Under the pieces are notes generated by a model that made no database searches, was not told where the DNA came from, and was given only the letters and a program-made list of their open reading frames with translations. Shown here one piece after another: positions 41,134 through 50,939 of a DNA stretch of 64,000 nucleotides. The DNA is taken from contig JAOLWQ010000001.1 in assembly GCA_028342535.1 (NCBI GenBank), positions 327,490 through 391,489 on the forward strand, read 5' to 3'. Both the position numbers and the translations under genes were made by a program. Numbering within the stretch: the first letter of the stretch is position 1; each line of letters begins with the position of its first letter. The DNA is from Methylophilaceae bacterium (lineage in GTDB: Bacteria > Pseudomonadota > Gammaproteobacteria > Burkholderiales > Methylophilaceae).

Positions 41134-42630
41134 TTATTTAAATAATATTTTTTTAAAATTTAAAAATATACTAACTCTGAGATATAGCAATAAAATTAGA
41201 ATACATATGAAATAAATTATAAAATTATTGAATAACATATATGGTGTTATTCCAGTATAACCCTGAACATCATACCTGAGTTCACCTGAGGTAAATTGTG
41301 GTAATTTCTTCAATACCTTGCCATCTTTTTCAATAAAAGCTGTTACACCAGTATTGGTAGACCTTATCATCATTTTTTTATTTTCAATTGCTCTTGCCTG
41401 TGATATTTGTAAATGCTGTTCAGCTGCAATAGATCTGCCATACCAAGCATCGTTACTTATATTTACCAAAACATGCGGCTCGCTAGTATATTTATTAAGC
41501 GAAGCAATCTCATTACCAAAAACATCTTCGTAGCATATATTTATTGCAAAACTCAAATCTCTAATTTTAAATAAATCTACTGATTTTTGTTTTCCTTTAT
41601 TTAAATTAGCAAAAGGAATATTAAGCCAATTTTTATAGACGTAACCTAGATATTTTTTTAAGGGTATGAATTCACCAAATGGAACAAGGTGATTTTTACG
41701 ATATGGATTAGTAAAACCTTTCCCAATAAGGAATGCCGAATTGTAGTATCTACCCAAATTTTTTTCAATTGCACCAATAATGATATGACTATCATTATGT
41801 GTAACATGATTTTCTAACTTTTCTATAAAACTTTTTGGTATTGTATTTACCTCAATTGGAATAGAGGTTTCCGGAAGGATGATTAAAGAAGCGTCACTAT
41901 CAAGTATTAGTTTCTGATAATGATTAAGAGATTTGTTAACCATATTTTTATTCCATTTTTTATCCTGAGAAATATTGCCCTGAATAAGTGATGTACTTAA
42001 AGTTTTTCCTATAGGCATTGACCATTCGATACCTTTGAGATATTGGCCAAATCCCCAAATAAAAATAAGGAAAATAAGTAAATATAATTTTTTTGAATTT
42101 TTTTTAAATAATTGAAAAATTAAAACAGCTGTTAGCACAACTAGAAATGAAATTCCATGAATACCAAGAATTGGCAAATAACCAATTAATGGACTATTTG
42201 GCACTTGAGTATATCCTAGTGAGAGCCATGGAAAACCAGTAAAAATAACACTTCTCAATAACTCAATTAAAGTAAAAAAAGCGGGTATAAAAAAAATATT
42301 ATTTTTGTATTGGCTAAGTAAAGAAAAGGGCAAAAAGAAAAGGGCAAGAAATAAACATAAGGACAGTGTTGAAACTAAAGCTATAAAAGGCGGCATTCCT
42401 CCGAATTGTTGCAAGCATATATAAATCCAATAAATACCAGTAATAAAAAAACCACTTCCAAAGACAAAGCTTTTTATTTTTGCTGATTCATTTTTATTTG
42501 TTATATAAAGGAGCCCAATAATGGATAAGAGTATAAGTGGGTAAAAACTAAAAGGTGCGAAAGCAAAAACCGATATCGCACCCAGAGAAAAAGGTATTAA
42601 GAAATTGCGGAGAATAATGTGAAAAATCAT
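41134..42630 (-). CDS. lnt: Apolipoprotein N-acyltransferase
   Basis: Multi-TM N-terminus; LILPETSIP, INICYEDVFG, NISNDAWYGRS..EQHLQISQARAIE. Confidence 0.94.
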   Translation of the reverse strand: MIFHIILRNFLIPFSLGAISVFAFAPFSFYPLILLSIIGLLYITNKNESAKIKSFVFGSGFFITGIYWIYICLQQFGGMPPFIALVSTLSLCLFLALFFLPFSLLSQYKNNIFFIPAFFTLIELLRSVIFTGFPWLSLGYTQVPNSPLIGYLPILGIHGISFLVVLTAVLIFQLFKKNSKKLYLLIFLIFIWGFGQYLKGIEWSMPIGKTLSTSLIQGNISQDKKWNKNMVNKSLNHYQKLILDSDASLIILPETSIPIEVNTIPKSFIEKLENHVTHNDSHIIIGAIEKNLGRYYNSAFLIGKGFTNPYRKNHLVPFGEFIPLKKYLGYVYKNWLNIPFANLNKGKQKSVDLFKIRDLSFAINICYEDVFGNEIASLNKYTSEPHVLVNISNDAWYGRSIAAEQHLQISQARAIENKKMMIRSTNTGVTAFIEKDGKVLKKLPQFTSGELRYDVQGYTGITPYMLFNNFIIYFICILILLLYLRVSIFLNFKKILFK

Positions 42631-42692
42631 AAATGTACTATTTTTATATTAAGCAAATAGTACTTTAACTTTAATAAAGCTTAACGACTAGC

Positions 42693-43103
42693 CTAGAAAA
42701 CGCTATTAGGTCTCTCAACATCATATTTTTTTGCTTCAATAACAGTTGTCTCATCAACTTCATTCATAAATACTACAGATTCAACATAGCCATCAACGAT
42801 ATCTAATTCAGTTGTTGGAAAGTACCTACCATTTTCATCGGTATTGATATTATGGTAATACCATGTCCTTGCAATCACATCGTTACTTGATTTCATTTTT
42901 AGCTCTATTCTTTTTGCCGGCTCTCCTAGGATATTGAGAATTTCATCAGGAGTTAAGATTCCAATTTTCTCTACAAACTTAATATCCATTGTCGGAAGCT
43001 CTGTCATGATAGGATTTTCGTCAACTGCCCCATCATTTTCATGATGATTTGCGAAAGAAAAAGGCAAATTAAAAAGGAAAAAAATTGCTATTAAATATTT
43101 CAT
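42693..43103 (-). CDS. Small secreted protein, possible SmpA/BamE-like fold
   Basis: Signal peptide; LTPDEILNILGEPAKRIE...ARTWYYHN...ELDIVDGYVESVVF pattern. Confidence 0.55.
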   Translation of the reverse strand: MKYLIAIFFLFNLPFSFANHHENDGAVDENPIMTELPTMDIKFVEKIGILTPDEILNILGEPAKRIELKMKSSNDVIARTWYYHNINTDENGRYFPTTELDIVDGYVESVVFMNEVDETTVIEAKKYDVERPNSVF

Positions 43104-43165
43104 ATTTATACTCTTTTATAAAGTTATTATTATGAGTGCTTGTTATGGCAGTAAGTTCAAAAATT

Positions 43166-43993
43166 CTAACTCTTAGGGTTTGGTAAATCAATATTAATAA
43201 GAATAGAATGAATTTGCCTGCTATCAGCCCTTAAAATGGTAACATCAAAACCATCGAAAGAAACTTTTTCATTTCTTTGAGGAAGGTAACCAAATTTTTG
43301 AGTAATTAACCCACCGATGGTTGTAAATTCTTCATCGCTATATTTTGTAGCAAAATAATTATTAAAGTCAGAGATTTCAGTACTGGCCTTTACTCTAAAT
43401 TGCCTTTCTTGATCTTCAATAATATTATCTTCAGTTTCATCATAATCAAATTCATCTTCAATATCGCCAACAATTTGTTCTAATACATCTTCGATCGTTA
43501 CCATTCCAGCAACGCCACCATATTCATCTACTACAATAGCGATATGATTTCGATTAGTTCTAAAATCTTTAAGAAGAACATTAAGGCGTTTTGATTCAGG
43601 GACAAAAATTGCAGGCCTGAGATTGTCACGTACCTCAAATTCTTCACCAGAAGTAAATCTTAATAGATCTTTAGCTAAAAGAATTCCAATAACATTATCA
43701 ATACCACCTTCAACTACAGGGAAACGTGAGTGACTTGTTTTAATAACAAAAGGTATAAATTCTTCAATTTTTTTTGAAATATCAATAACGTCCATTTGTG
43801 ACCTTGGTATCATTATGTCTCTAACGTGCATTTCAGAGACATTCAATACTCCCTCAAGCATCATTAACGCATCAGAATCCATCATATTTTTTTCAAATGC
43901 AGATTTTAAAATATCTGCTAGCTGCTCCTTATCTTTTGGCTTGAGCAAATAATTCTTTATTTTCTTTATGAGTTCAGTTTTTTTCTTTTTCAT
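43166..43993 (-). CDS. corC: CorC family CBS-domain protein
   Basis: VRDIMIPRSQMDVI, FPVVEGGIDNVIGILLAKDLL, VDEYGGVAGMVTIEDVLEQIVGDIEDE. Confidence 0.93.
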   Translation of the reverse strand: MKKKKTELIKKIKNYLLKPKDKEQLADILKSAFEKNMMDSDALMMLEGVLNVSEMHVRDIMIPRSQMDVIDISKKIEEFIPFVIKTSHSRFPVVEGGIDNVIGILLAKDLLRFTSGEEFEVRDNLRPAIFVPESKRLNVLLKDFRTNRNHIAIVVDEYGGVAGMVTIEDVLEQIVGDIEDEFDYDETEDNIIEDQERQFRVKASTEISDFNNYFATKYSDEEFTTIGGLITQKFGYLPQRNEKVSFDGFDVTILRADSRQIHSILINIDLPNPKS

Positions 43994-44004
43994 ATAATAA
44001 AATT

Positions 44005-44448
44005 TTAACTATCTATGTAGGGATTTTGAAATCCGTATTTCTTTAAAATTTGAATTTCCTTTTTTTCCATTTTATCAGCTTCTATTTTCTTATCATGACT
44101 ATAGCCTAAAAGATGAAGATAACCATGAATTAAAAGATGGGCATAATGTGATTGAATTTTTTTATTTTGATTACTGGCTTCAGTTTTAATAACTGGATGA
44201 CAGAGAATAATATCTCCAATTACAGGATTTTCAGAAAGCGTAAAAGATAAGATATTAGTTGGTTTTTTTTGATTTCTATAACTATAGTTTAAAGATTCTG
44301 ATTCTTTTTTATCAACAATTCTAATTGTGATACTAGAATTTTGTTGAAATATAGAGCTTAACCAAAGCCTACAATCTTTTAGTTTTAAAATTTTATTTTT
44401 GTGAAGAGTATCTTGGATGCAGATAGAAATATTATCTTTTTGTGTCAT
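44005..44448 (-). CDS. ybeY: rRNA maturation RNase YbeY
   Basis: PTNILSFTL; HLLIHGYLHLLGYSHD. Confidence 0.94.
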   Translation of the reverse strand: MTQKDNISICIQDTLHKNKILKLKDCRLWLSSIFQQNSSITIRIVDKKESESLNYSYRNQKKPTNILSFTLSENPVIGDIILCHPVIKTEASNQNKKIQSHYAHLLIHGYLHLLGYSHDKKIEADKMEKKEIQILKKYGFQNPYIDS

Positions 44449-44457
44449 TAATTTTTT

Positions 44458-45405
44458 TCATTTTGTTATTTTTTCATATTTTTCGTATGCAATAATTATT
44501 TTTTGGACTAGTGGATGCCGCACAACATCTTCTGCGGTGAACTGAGTAAATTCAATTCCTTTAATTCTTTTTAGAATTTTTTGTATTTCAATTAAGCCAC
44601 TTAATTGCCCTTTGGCTAAATCAATTTGAGTTACATCTCCTGTTATTACTGTCTTTGTTCCAAATCCTATCCTAGTTAAAAACATTTTCATCTGTTCAGG
44701 TGTTGTATTTTGAGCCTCATCTAAAATTATAAAGCTTTTATTTAAAGTTCTCCCTCTCATATAGGCAAGCGGAGCCACCTCTAAAATACCTTTATCAAAC
44801 ATTTTTGTAACATTATCATATCCAGCTAGATCATATAAAGCATCATAAAGAGGTCTAAGGTAAGGGTCAACTTTTTGGGCTAAGTCCCCTGGGAGGAAGC
44901 CTAATCTTTCCCCTGCTTCAACTGCAGGCCTAACCAAAATAATCCTTTTAACTTTTTCACGATTAAGTGCATCAACTGCCGATGCAACAGCAAGGTATGT
45001 TTTACCTGTTCCAGCAGGCCCAATTCCAAAATTAATATCTTGGTTTTGAATATTTTGTAAATATTCAATCTGTCTAGGAGTTCTGCCTTGCAGTTCATTT
45101 TGTTTTGTCAAAAGCTGGGGAGATTTTTGTTGGCCTGAATGATTTATGTTATTTACCTGAACTAAGCTAAGCTGTATGTCCTCAGGATTAACTGGCTTAG
45201 TTGATTTATCATAAAAATCTTTTATTAGGTTATAACCAAGTTCCGTATTGCTTTTATTTCCATTTAGAATGAAACTTGAGCCTCTTCGGCTAATTTCAAT
45301 CTCGAGGCCAGTACTAATTTGCTTTAGATTTTCATCAAAAGGACCACATAAGTTTGATAACTTATTATTATCATCATCAGGCAGCTTTAAGTTTTTTTTA
45401 ATCAA
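44458..45405 (-). CDS. PhoH-like ATPase (YbeZ)
   Basis: GIGPAGTGKTYLAVA; LVRPAVEAGERLGFLPGDL; FIILDEAQNTTPEQMKMFLTRIG. Confidence 0.95.
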   Translation of the reverse strand: MIKKNLKLPDDDNNKLSNLCGPFDENLKQISTGLEIEISRRGSSFILNGNKSNTELGYNLIKDFYDKSTKPVNPEDIQLSLVQVNNINHSGQQKSPQLLTKQNELQGRTPRQIEYLQNIQNQDINFGIGPAGTGKTYLAVASAVDALNREKVKRIILVRPAVEAGERLGFLPGDLAQKVDPYLRPLYDALYDLAGYDNVTKMFDKGILEVAPLAYMRGRTLNKSFIILDEAQNTTPEQMKMFLTRIGFGTKTVITGDVTQIDLAKGQLSGLIEIQKILKRIKGIEFTQFTAEDVVRHPLVQKIIIAYEKYEKITK

Positions 45406-46718
45406 TTAAGAATTATTCCTTGGATATTTTTATTTAAAATTTTATTAATTTTGACCTTAATAAATTGATTCAATAGTGATTGATCACCTTGAACCTCGAC
45501 TATTCTATTATTATCTGTTTTACCTAGAAATACTCCAGGTTTTCTTTTTGAAGGACTGTCGATTAAGATCCTTTGTGTTGTACCTAACATTTTTTTTGTA
45601 AAAATTTCACCTTGAGACATGTTTTCTGTTTGTAGCTCATGTAAACGTTCTAATTTATCCTCATGAGGAGTTAAGTCTTCCAAGTAGGATGCAGGTGTTC
45701 CGGGCCGAGGGCTATAGATAAAGCTGTAAGAGTAATCAAATTCCAACTCTTTCATGAGTGATTTTGTTGAGTTAAAATCTTTTAAGGTTTCAGAAGGGAA
45801 TCCCACAATAAAGTCTGATGTAATTGATATATCTGGACATTTTTTTCTTAGCTTTCTTATGATAGATTTATATTCTAGGGTTGTATAATTTCTCTTCATT
45901 GCGGATAAAACTCTGTCAGAACCTGCTTGAATTGGTAGGTGAATCATTTTAGCTAGCTTATCTATGTTACTAAAACAATCAATTAATGAATCATTCATTT
46001 CGTTAGGATGACTTGTGCTAAATCGAATTCTTTTAATTTCATTTATTTCGGAAACATATTCTATTAAAGTGGCGAAGTCAGCTATTTCTCCATTTTCCAT
46101 TAAACCTCTATATGCATTTACGTTCTGACCTAGTAAGGTAATTTCACTTACACCTTTAGTTATAATTTCTTTTAAGATATCATTTAGAGGCCTTGATACC
46201 TCCTCACCTCTTGTATATGGGACGACACAGAAAGAACAGTACTTACTGCAGCCTTCCATTATTGAAACCATTGCAGATGAACCTTCAGAGCTTGATGCAG
46301 GAAGGCGGTCAAATTTTTCAATTTCTGGGAATGAGATGTCTATTTGTGGCTTTCCATTTTCCTCTCTAGCTTTAAGAAGGTCTGGAAGTCTGTGGAGTGT
46401 TTGAGGGCCAAATACTATATCTACATAAGGAGCCTTTTTAATGATATTAGAGCCTTCTTGGCTTGCAACACAACCACCAACTGCAATCCTTAAGCTTGGA
46501 TTAGCTTCTTTTAATTTCCGAATTCTTCCAAGATCACTATAAACTTTAACCTCAGCTTTTTCCCTAATTGAGCATGTATTTAAAATAATAAGATCTGCGT
46601 CTTTTTGCTCTGTTGTCTGAATAAGTTTATTTTTATCAACTAATACATCATTAATTTTTTCAGAATCATATTCATTCATTTGACACCCAAAAGTTTTTAT
46701 AAATACTTTTTTTCCCAT
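45402..46718 (-). CDS. miaB: tRNA-2-methylthio-N6-dimethylallyladenosine synthase
   Basis: KTFGCQMNEYDSEKI; EGCSKYCSFCVVPYTRGEE; C-terminal TRAM-like region. Confidence 0.96.
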   Translation of the reverse strand: MGKKVFIKTFGCQMNEYDSEKINDVLVDKNKLIQTTEQKDADLIILNTCSIREKAEVKVYSDLGRIRKLKEANPSLRIAVGGCVASQEGSNIIKKAPYVDIVFGPQTLHRLPDLLKAREENGKPQIDISFPEIEKFDRLPASSSEGSSAMVSIMEGCSKYCSFCVVPYTRGEEVSRPLNDILKEIITKGVSEITLLGQNVNAYRGLMENGEIADFATLIEYVSEINEIKRIRFSTSHPNEMNDSLIDCFSNIDKLAKMIHLPIQAGSDRVLSAMKRNYTTLEYKSIIRKLRKKCPDISITSDFIVGFPSETLKDFNSTKSLMKELEFDYSYSFIYSPRPGTPASYLEDLTPHEDKLERLHELQTENMSQGEIFTKKMLGTTQRILIDSPSKRKPGVFLGKTDNNRIVEVQGDQSLLNQFIKVKINKILNKNIQGIILN

Positions 46719-46820
46719 TGAAATTTTTTAGTTAAAGTTTTAAAGAAGTAATTATAGCTTTATTTGATAGTTTTTTAACTGTTACTGTATATAAACACCT
46801 GAATAGAGTAACATTTTGTA

Positions 46821-48197
46821 ATGGAAAGTTTCCCAGTATTTATAAATTTAAAAGACAAACCTGTAACTGTAATAGGTGGAGGGGATATCGCTTTACGAAA
46901 AGTAAAGTTATTGGTTAAGGCAGGACCTAAAATAACTGTTATATCAAAAGTAATATGCAAAGAATTAAAAGAACTTCTCAAGAAATATAATCATAAGGTG
47001 GTAATAAAAAGTTTTCAGGAAGTCGATTTAAAAACCCCAATTTTAATAATTGCTGCTACAAATAGCGCAACAACAAATAAAAGAATTTCAACTTGCGCTC
47101 AGCAGAACAATATACTGATTAATGTGGTGGATCAGCCAAAATTATGTACATTTACTATGGGTTCTATTGTTGAAAGAGACTCGTTGGTCATTTCAATATC
47201 TAGCGGCGGAAAAGCGCCAGTTCTTGTAAGAAATATAAGGGAGAAAATCGAGACATTGATACCACAATCATATGCTGAACTAGTTAGCTTTGCTGGTAGC
47301 TTAAGGACTATTGTTAAAAGGAAAATTCAATCAGGGGTGAAAAGAAGAATTTTTTGGGAAGAGTTTTTTCAAAGTGACTATATCCAAAATTTTATATTAG
47401 CCCCTAAAAAATTAAATTCAAGACTGTTCAATAAGATTTTATTGAGCATGAAGAATAAAAAAAATGGTGAGGTATATTTGGTAGGGGCAGGGCCTGGAGA
47501 AAGAGATTTATTAACAATAAGGGCCCTTCATTTGATGCAGAAATGTGATGTATGTATTTATGATAATTTGGTCTCAATAGACATATTAGAATTGGTTAGA
47601 AGAGATGCAGACTTAGTTTACGCTGGAAAAAAGAAAGACCAACATACTTTGAGCCAGGATAAAATTAACAGCTTATTAATTAAATTTGCTAAGAAAGGTA
47701 AAAGAGTTTTACGTTTAAAAGGGGGCGACCCTTTCATTTTTGGTAGAGGTGGAGAGGAAATAGAAAGCTTAATGAGGTATAAAATTCCATTTCAAGTTGT
47801 TCCTGGAATAACTTCTGCTAGTGGGGTAGCTTCATATTCTGGAATTCCGTTAACACATAGAGATCATGCTCAAAGTTGCTTATTTTTAACCGGACACCTT
47901 AAAGATGGAGTTATTGATTTTGATTGGCCAAAGCTTATTGTTGAGAATCAAACCTTAGTAATTTATATGGGGTTATTGAGTTTAAATGTATTAGTAGACA
48001 ATCTAATTCAACATGGCATGTTAAAAAAAATGCCAATAGCGATTATTGAAAGCGGAACTACCTCCAGACAAAAAGTGGTAACTGGAGTGTTATCAAATAT
48101 TAGATCAAAAGTCACTAGATCAAAAGTAAAGTCACCAGCTTTAATTATTGTGGGATCAGTTGTAACTCTTAGAGATAAATTAAATTGGTTTAAATAA
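46821..48197 (+). CDS. cysG: Siroheme synthase (fused CysG)
   Basis: MESFPVFINLKDKPVTVIGGGDIALRKVKLL; GEVYLVGAGPGERDLLTIRAL; RLKGGDPFIFGRGGEE. Confidence 0.96.
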   Translation: MESFPVFINLKDKPVTVIGGGDIALRKVKLLVKAGPKITVISKVICKELKELLKKYNHKVVIKSFQEVDLKTPILIIAATNSATTNKRISTCAQQNNILINVVDQPKLCTFTMGSIVERDSLVISISSGGKAPVLVRNIREKIETLIPQSYAELVSFAGSLRTIVKRKIQSGVKRRIFWEEFFQSDYIQNFILAPKKLNSRLFNKILLSMKNKKNGEVYLVGAGPGERDLLTIRALHLMQKCDVCIYDNLVSIDILELVRRDADLVYAGKKKDQHTLSQDKINSLLIKFAKKGKRVLRLKGGDPFIFGRGGEEIESLMRYKIPFQVVPGITSASGVASYSGIPLTHRDHAQSCLFLTGHLKDGVIDFDWPKLIVENQTLVIYMGLLSLNVLVDNLIQHGMLKKMPIAIIESGTTSRQKVVTGVLSNIRSKVTRSKVKSPALIIVGSVVTLRDKLNWFK

Positions 48198-48201
48198 ATA
48201 A

Positions 48202-49530
48202 TTATGCTGTAATAATTGGGATAGTTATTTTTGCATCTAACCCACCTTCGCTGCGATTAATTAATTCTAACTTTCCATCATGAGCTTTTACAATTCTATC
48301 AGCTATGGTCAGCCCAAGACCACTTCCTCCTTTATTTCCCCTTGCTTCATCCACCCTTTCAAAAGGCTTTAGAAGTTTTGATTTTTGTTCTTCAGGTATT
48401 CCTGGCCCATTATCTATAATTGATATTGTGAAGCTTTCCTCAAGTAATGAAGCCTCTAAAATGACTTTTCCTTTTGAATAAAAAAATGCGTTATTTATTA
48501 AATTATCAAGACATCTTTGAAAAGCTAATGGACGCAAATCTATAAAAAGTTTTTTGGGGATATCTGTTCTAATATTTTTCTTTTTTAAAGAAAAATTCTG
48601 ACCCATTCTTTTATGTTTAGTCTTTATGTCTTTTAATAGTATTCCTAAGTTAACTGGTATCTTGGGCTCATCCTCGAAGCCTCTAGCAAAATCTAAAAAC
48701 TGATTTAAGATATCATTAATTTCCATTACATCATCTTCAAGGCTTTCTTTTAAGGATGAAGAATTTGGGGGCAACATCTCGGAAGCAAGCCTAATTCTTG
48801 TTAGTGGCGTTCTAATATCGTGAGACACACTTGCTAGAAGAAATTTTCTTTCCTTATTAACTTTAGATAGATTTTCAGTCATCTCATTAAATGCTTCGCT
48901 AAGTTTACGAAACTCTGTAACGCTATCCAGAGGAAGTTTATTTACATTATGCCCATTTCTAATTTTATCAGCAGCATCTATTAAATTATTAATGGGGCGA
49001 CTAATTCTCTTTGTTGTGACATATGCTCCTAAAATTGCAAGTATTGCAATCACAATTCCCCAACCAATCCAATGCCAAGGAAATGGCCTATCACTAATAA
49101 GTCTTGGTACTACGACCCAGAACATATCTCCATCAATTTCAAAACTCACCCACACACCAGGAATATCATAATGATTTATAACAACAAAACTTCCCGGAGA
49201 AATTTTGGCAGTTATTTTTTCAACTACTAATTTTAAGAATGGATCATCAGGAATGGGCTCTATAGATTCAAAAGGAAAAGCTGCATATATTTTGATATCA
49301 CCTATATCATTTATTTCTCTAAATAATTGTATTCTTTTTGATGGAGCTGCAGCGTAGAGGGCTGCTTTGGTAAAGTTAACAATTGTAATAATTTCTTGTG
49401 CGAGGGCTGTTGCTCTTGGCTCCCTTTCAAAATTATCAAATATTTTAAGCGATACTAATTGGCTAACAATTAAAAGCGTTGCTATAAAAAGTACAAATCG
49501 AGATAAAAGTCTTTTTGGTAAGAAATTCAA
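48202..49530 (-). CDS. EnvZ-like sensor histidine kinase
   Basis: HAMP; SVSHDIRTPLTRIRL H-box; NLINNAFFYSKG, DNGPGIP, GGSGLGLTIADRI. Confidence 0.92.
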   Translation of the reverse strand: MNFLPKRLLSRFVLFIATLLIVSQLVSLKIFDNFEREPRATALAQEIITIVNFTKAALYAAAPSKRIQLFREINDIGDIKIYAAFPFESIEPIPDDPFLKLVVEKITAKISPGSFVVINHYDIPGVWVSFEIDGDMFWVVVPRLISDRPFPWHWIGWGIVIAILAILGAYVTTKRISRPINNLIDAADKIRNGHNVNKLPLDSVTEFRKLSEAFNEMTENLSKVNKERKFLLASVSHDIRTPLTRIRLASEMLPPNSSSLKESLEDDVMEINDILNQFLDFARGFEDEPKIPVNLGILLKDIKTKHKRMGQNFSLKKKNIRTDIPKKLFIDLRPLAFQRCLDNLINNAFFYSKGKVILEASLLEESFTISIIDNGPGIPEEQKSKLLKPFERVDEARGNKGGSGLGLTIADRIVKAHDGKLELINRSEGGLDAKITIPIITA

Positions 49531-49533
49531 TTT

Positions 49534-50241
49534 TTATTCACCATCAGGGTTGAAGATATAACCAAAGCCCCATTTAGTTTGAAGGTATTTTGGATTATTT
49601 GGGTCATCTTCGATTAATTTCCTTATTCTCGATATCTGAACGTCTATACTTCGATCAAAAACATCCAATTCCTTTCCTCTGGCCAGTTGCATTATTTGGT
49701 CTCTTGATAATGGCTGTTTTGGTCTATCAGTAAAAACTTTTAATAAATCAAATTCTCCCGTTGTAATTGAAATATTTTTACCGTTTTTAGTTAGGTTTCG
49801 ATTTTGTACATCAAAAATAAACTCACCAAAATTTATTGATTTTGTTGATAATGTTTTAGAAAAAGTATCTTTCCGTCTAATAATGGCATTGATTCTAGCT
49901 AATAACTCTCGAGGATTAAAAGGTTTAGGAAGATAGTCATCTGCACCCATTTCTAGACCAACTATACGATCTACCTCATCACCTTTTGCCGTAAGCATTA
50001 TGATTGGAATTACAACCTCGTTTACTCTTAGACGCTGACATATCTGCAATCCTGACTCTTCTGGCATCATCAGATCTAAAATAATTAAGTCAGCTGCATA
50101 TTTTTTTAGAATTTCATCTAAATCTTTACCACTTTTACCAGTGTGGACGATAAAAGAATTATCAGTTAAATATTTAGCTGTTAATTCAAGAATCTTAGAA
50201 TCATCATCTATTAGCGCCAATACATATTTTTTTACAATCAT
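49534..50241 (-). CDS. ompR: OmpR family response regulator
   Basis: Receiver (LIDDDSKI, LDLMMPEESG) and winged-helix domain; next to EnvZ-like kinase. Confidence 0.92.
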   Translation of the reverse strand: MIVKKYVLALIDDDSKILELTAKYLTDNSFIVHTGKSGKDLDEILKKYAADLIILDLMMPEESGLQICQRLRVNEVVIPIIMLTAKGDEVDRIVGLEMGADDYLPKPFNPRELLARINAIIRRKDTFSKTLSTKSINFGEFIFDVQNRNLTKNGKNISITTGEFDLLKVFTDRPKQPLSRDQIMQLARGKELDVFDRSIDVQISRIRKLIEDDPNNPKYLQTKWGFGYIFNPDGE

Positions 50242-50401
50242 AAATTTTAATAAATCTTAAATAATATTTCATATATTAACTTGTATAACTTTTATTTAAT
50301 AGTAACAATCCTGTTACAATTTTCGTAAATTTTGTAATATTCGATTAACAATTAGATAGCACACTATCTATCCGACTAAATAAAAAGTAAAAACTTTATA
50401 T

Positions 50402-50887
50402 TTGAATATAATATCTAAAAGTAAACAATTTTTTTTGTTAACCCTGTTTCTTTCAAGTTATGTTGCTGCAGACGTTACGTCAAATAAATTGAATTCGGTT
50501 GATTCTGAAATTTCATATGAATTAAGCGATTTAGATCAGATTCGAGATGCTCTGGCTATTTATTCACGCGCTGAAGATAAGAATAATGCTATTTATGAGC
50601 AGAAGAGAAGAGCAATGCTTGATAGTGTTGAATTAAGGTTTCTGGCTTGTGACACGGACGCAGATGATACCTTAGATGTTTTTGAAGCAACTCAATGTCT
50701 TCCTCAAGTAGCGAGAATGTTCAGAGATGTTGATATTGATAATGATAATCTTATAACGTTAGATGAGATTGCAATTCTTGCTAAAACCTTCGAAAGAAAA
50801 AATAATCAAGAATTAAACCAAAATATAACTGCTTCAGACAAAAATAAACAAGATTCCGCAGCTTCTTTAGAGAAAAATTTTAATTAA
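50402..50887 (+). CDS. Secreted EF-hand protein (TTG start in ORF track)
   Basis: Signal peptide ...SSYVAA|D; loops DTDADDTLDVFE and DIDNDNLITLDE. Confidence 0.75.
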   Translation: MNIISKSKQFFLLTLFLSSYVAADVTSNKLNSVDSEISYELSDLDQIRDALAIYSRAEDKNNAIYEQKRRAMLDSVELRFLACDTDADDTLDVFEATQCLPQVARMFRDVDIDNDNLITLDEIAILAKTFERKNNQELNQNITASDKNKQDSAASLEKNFN

Positions 50888-50939
50888 GAAAAAACAATAG
50901 CTTTTATTTTTTTTGTCTTTGAATTAAACTCGTTTCTCT

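Noticed and set aside
44901-45098. 65-aa ORF within phoH on the same strand
   Set aside because: Out-of-frame inside phoH, no independent evidence
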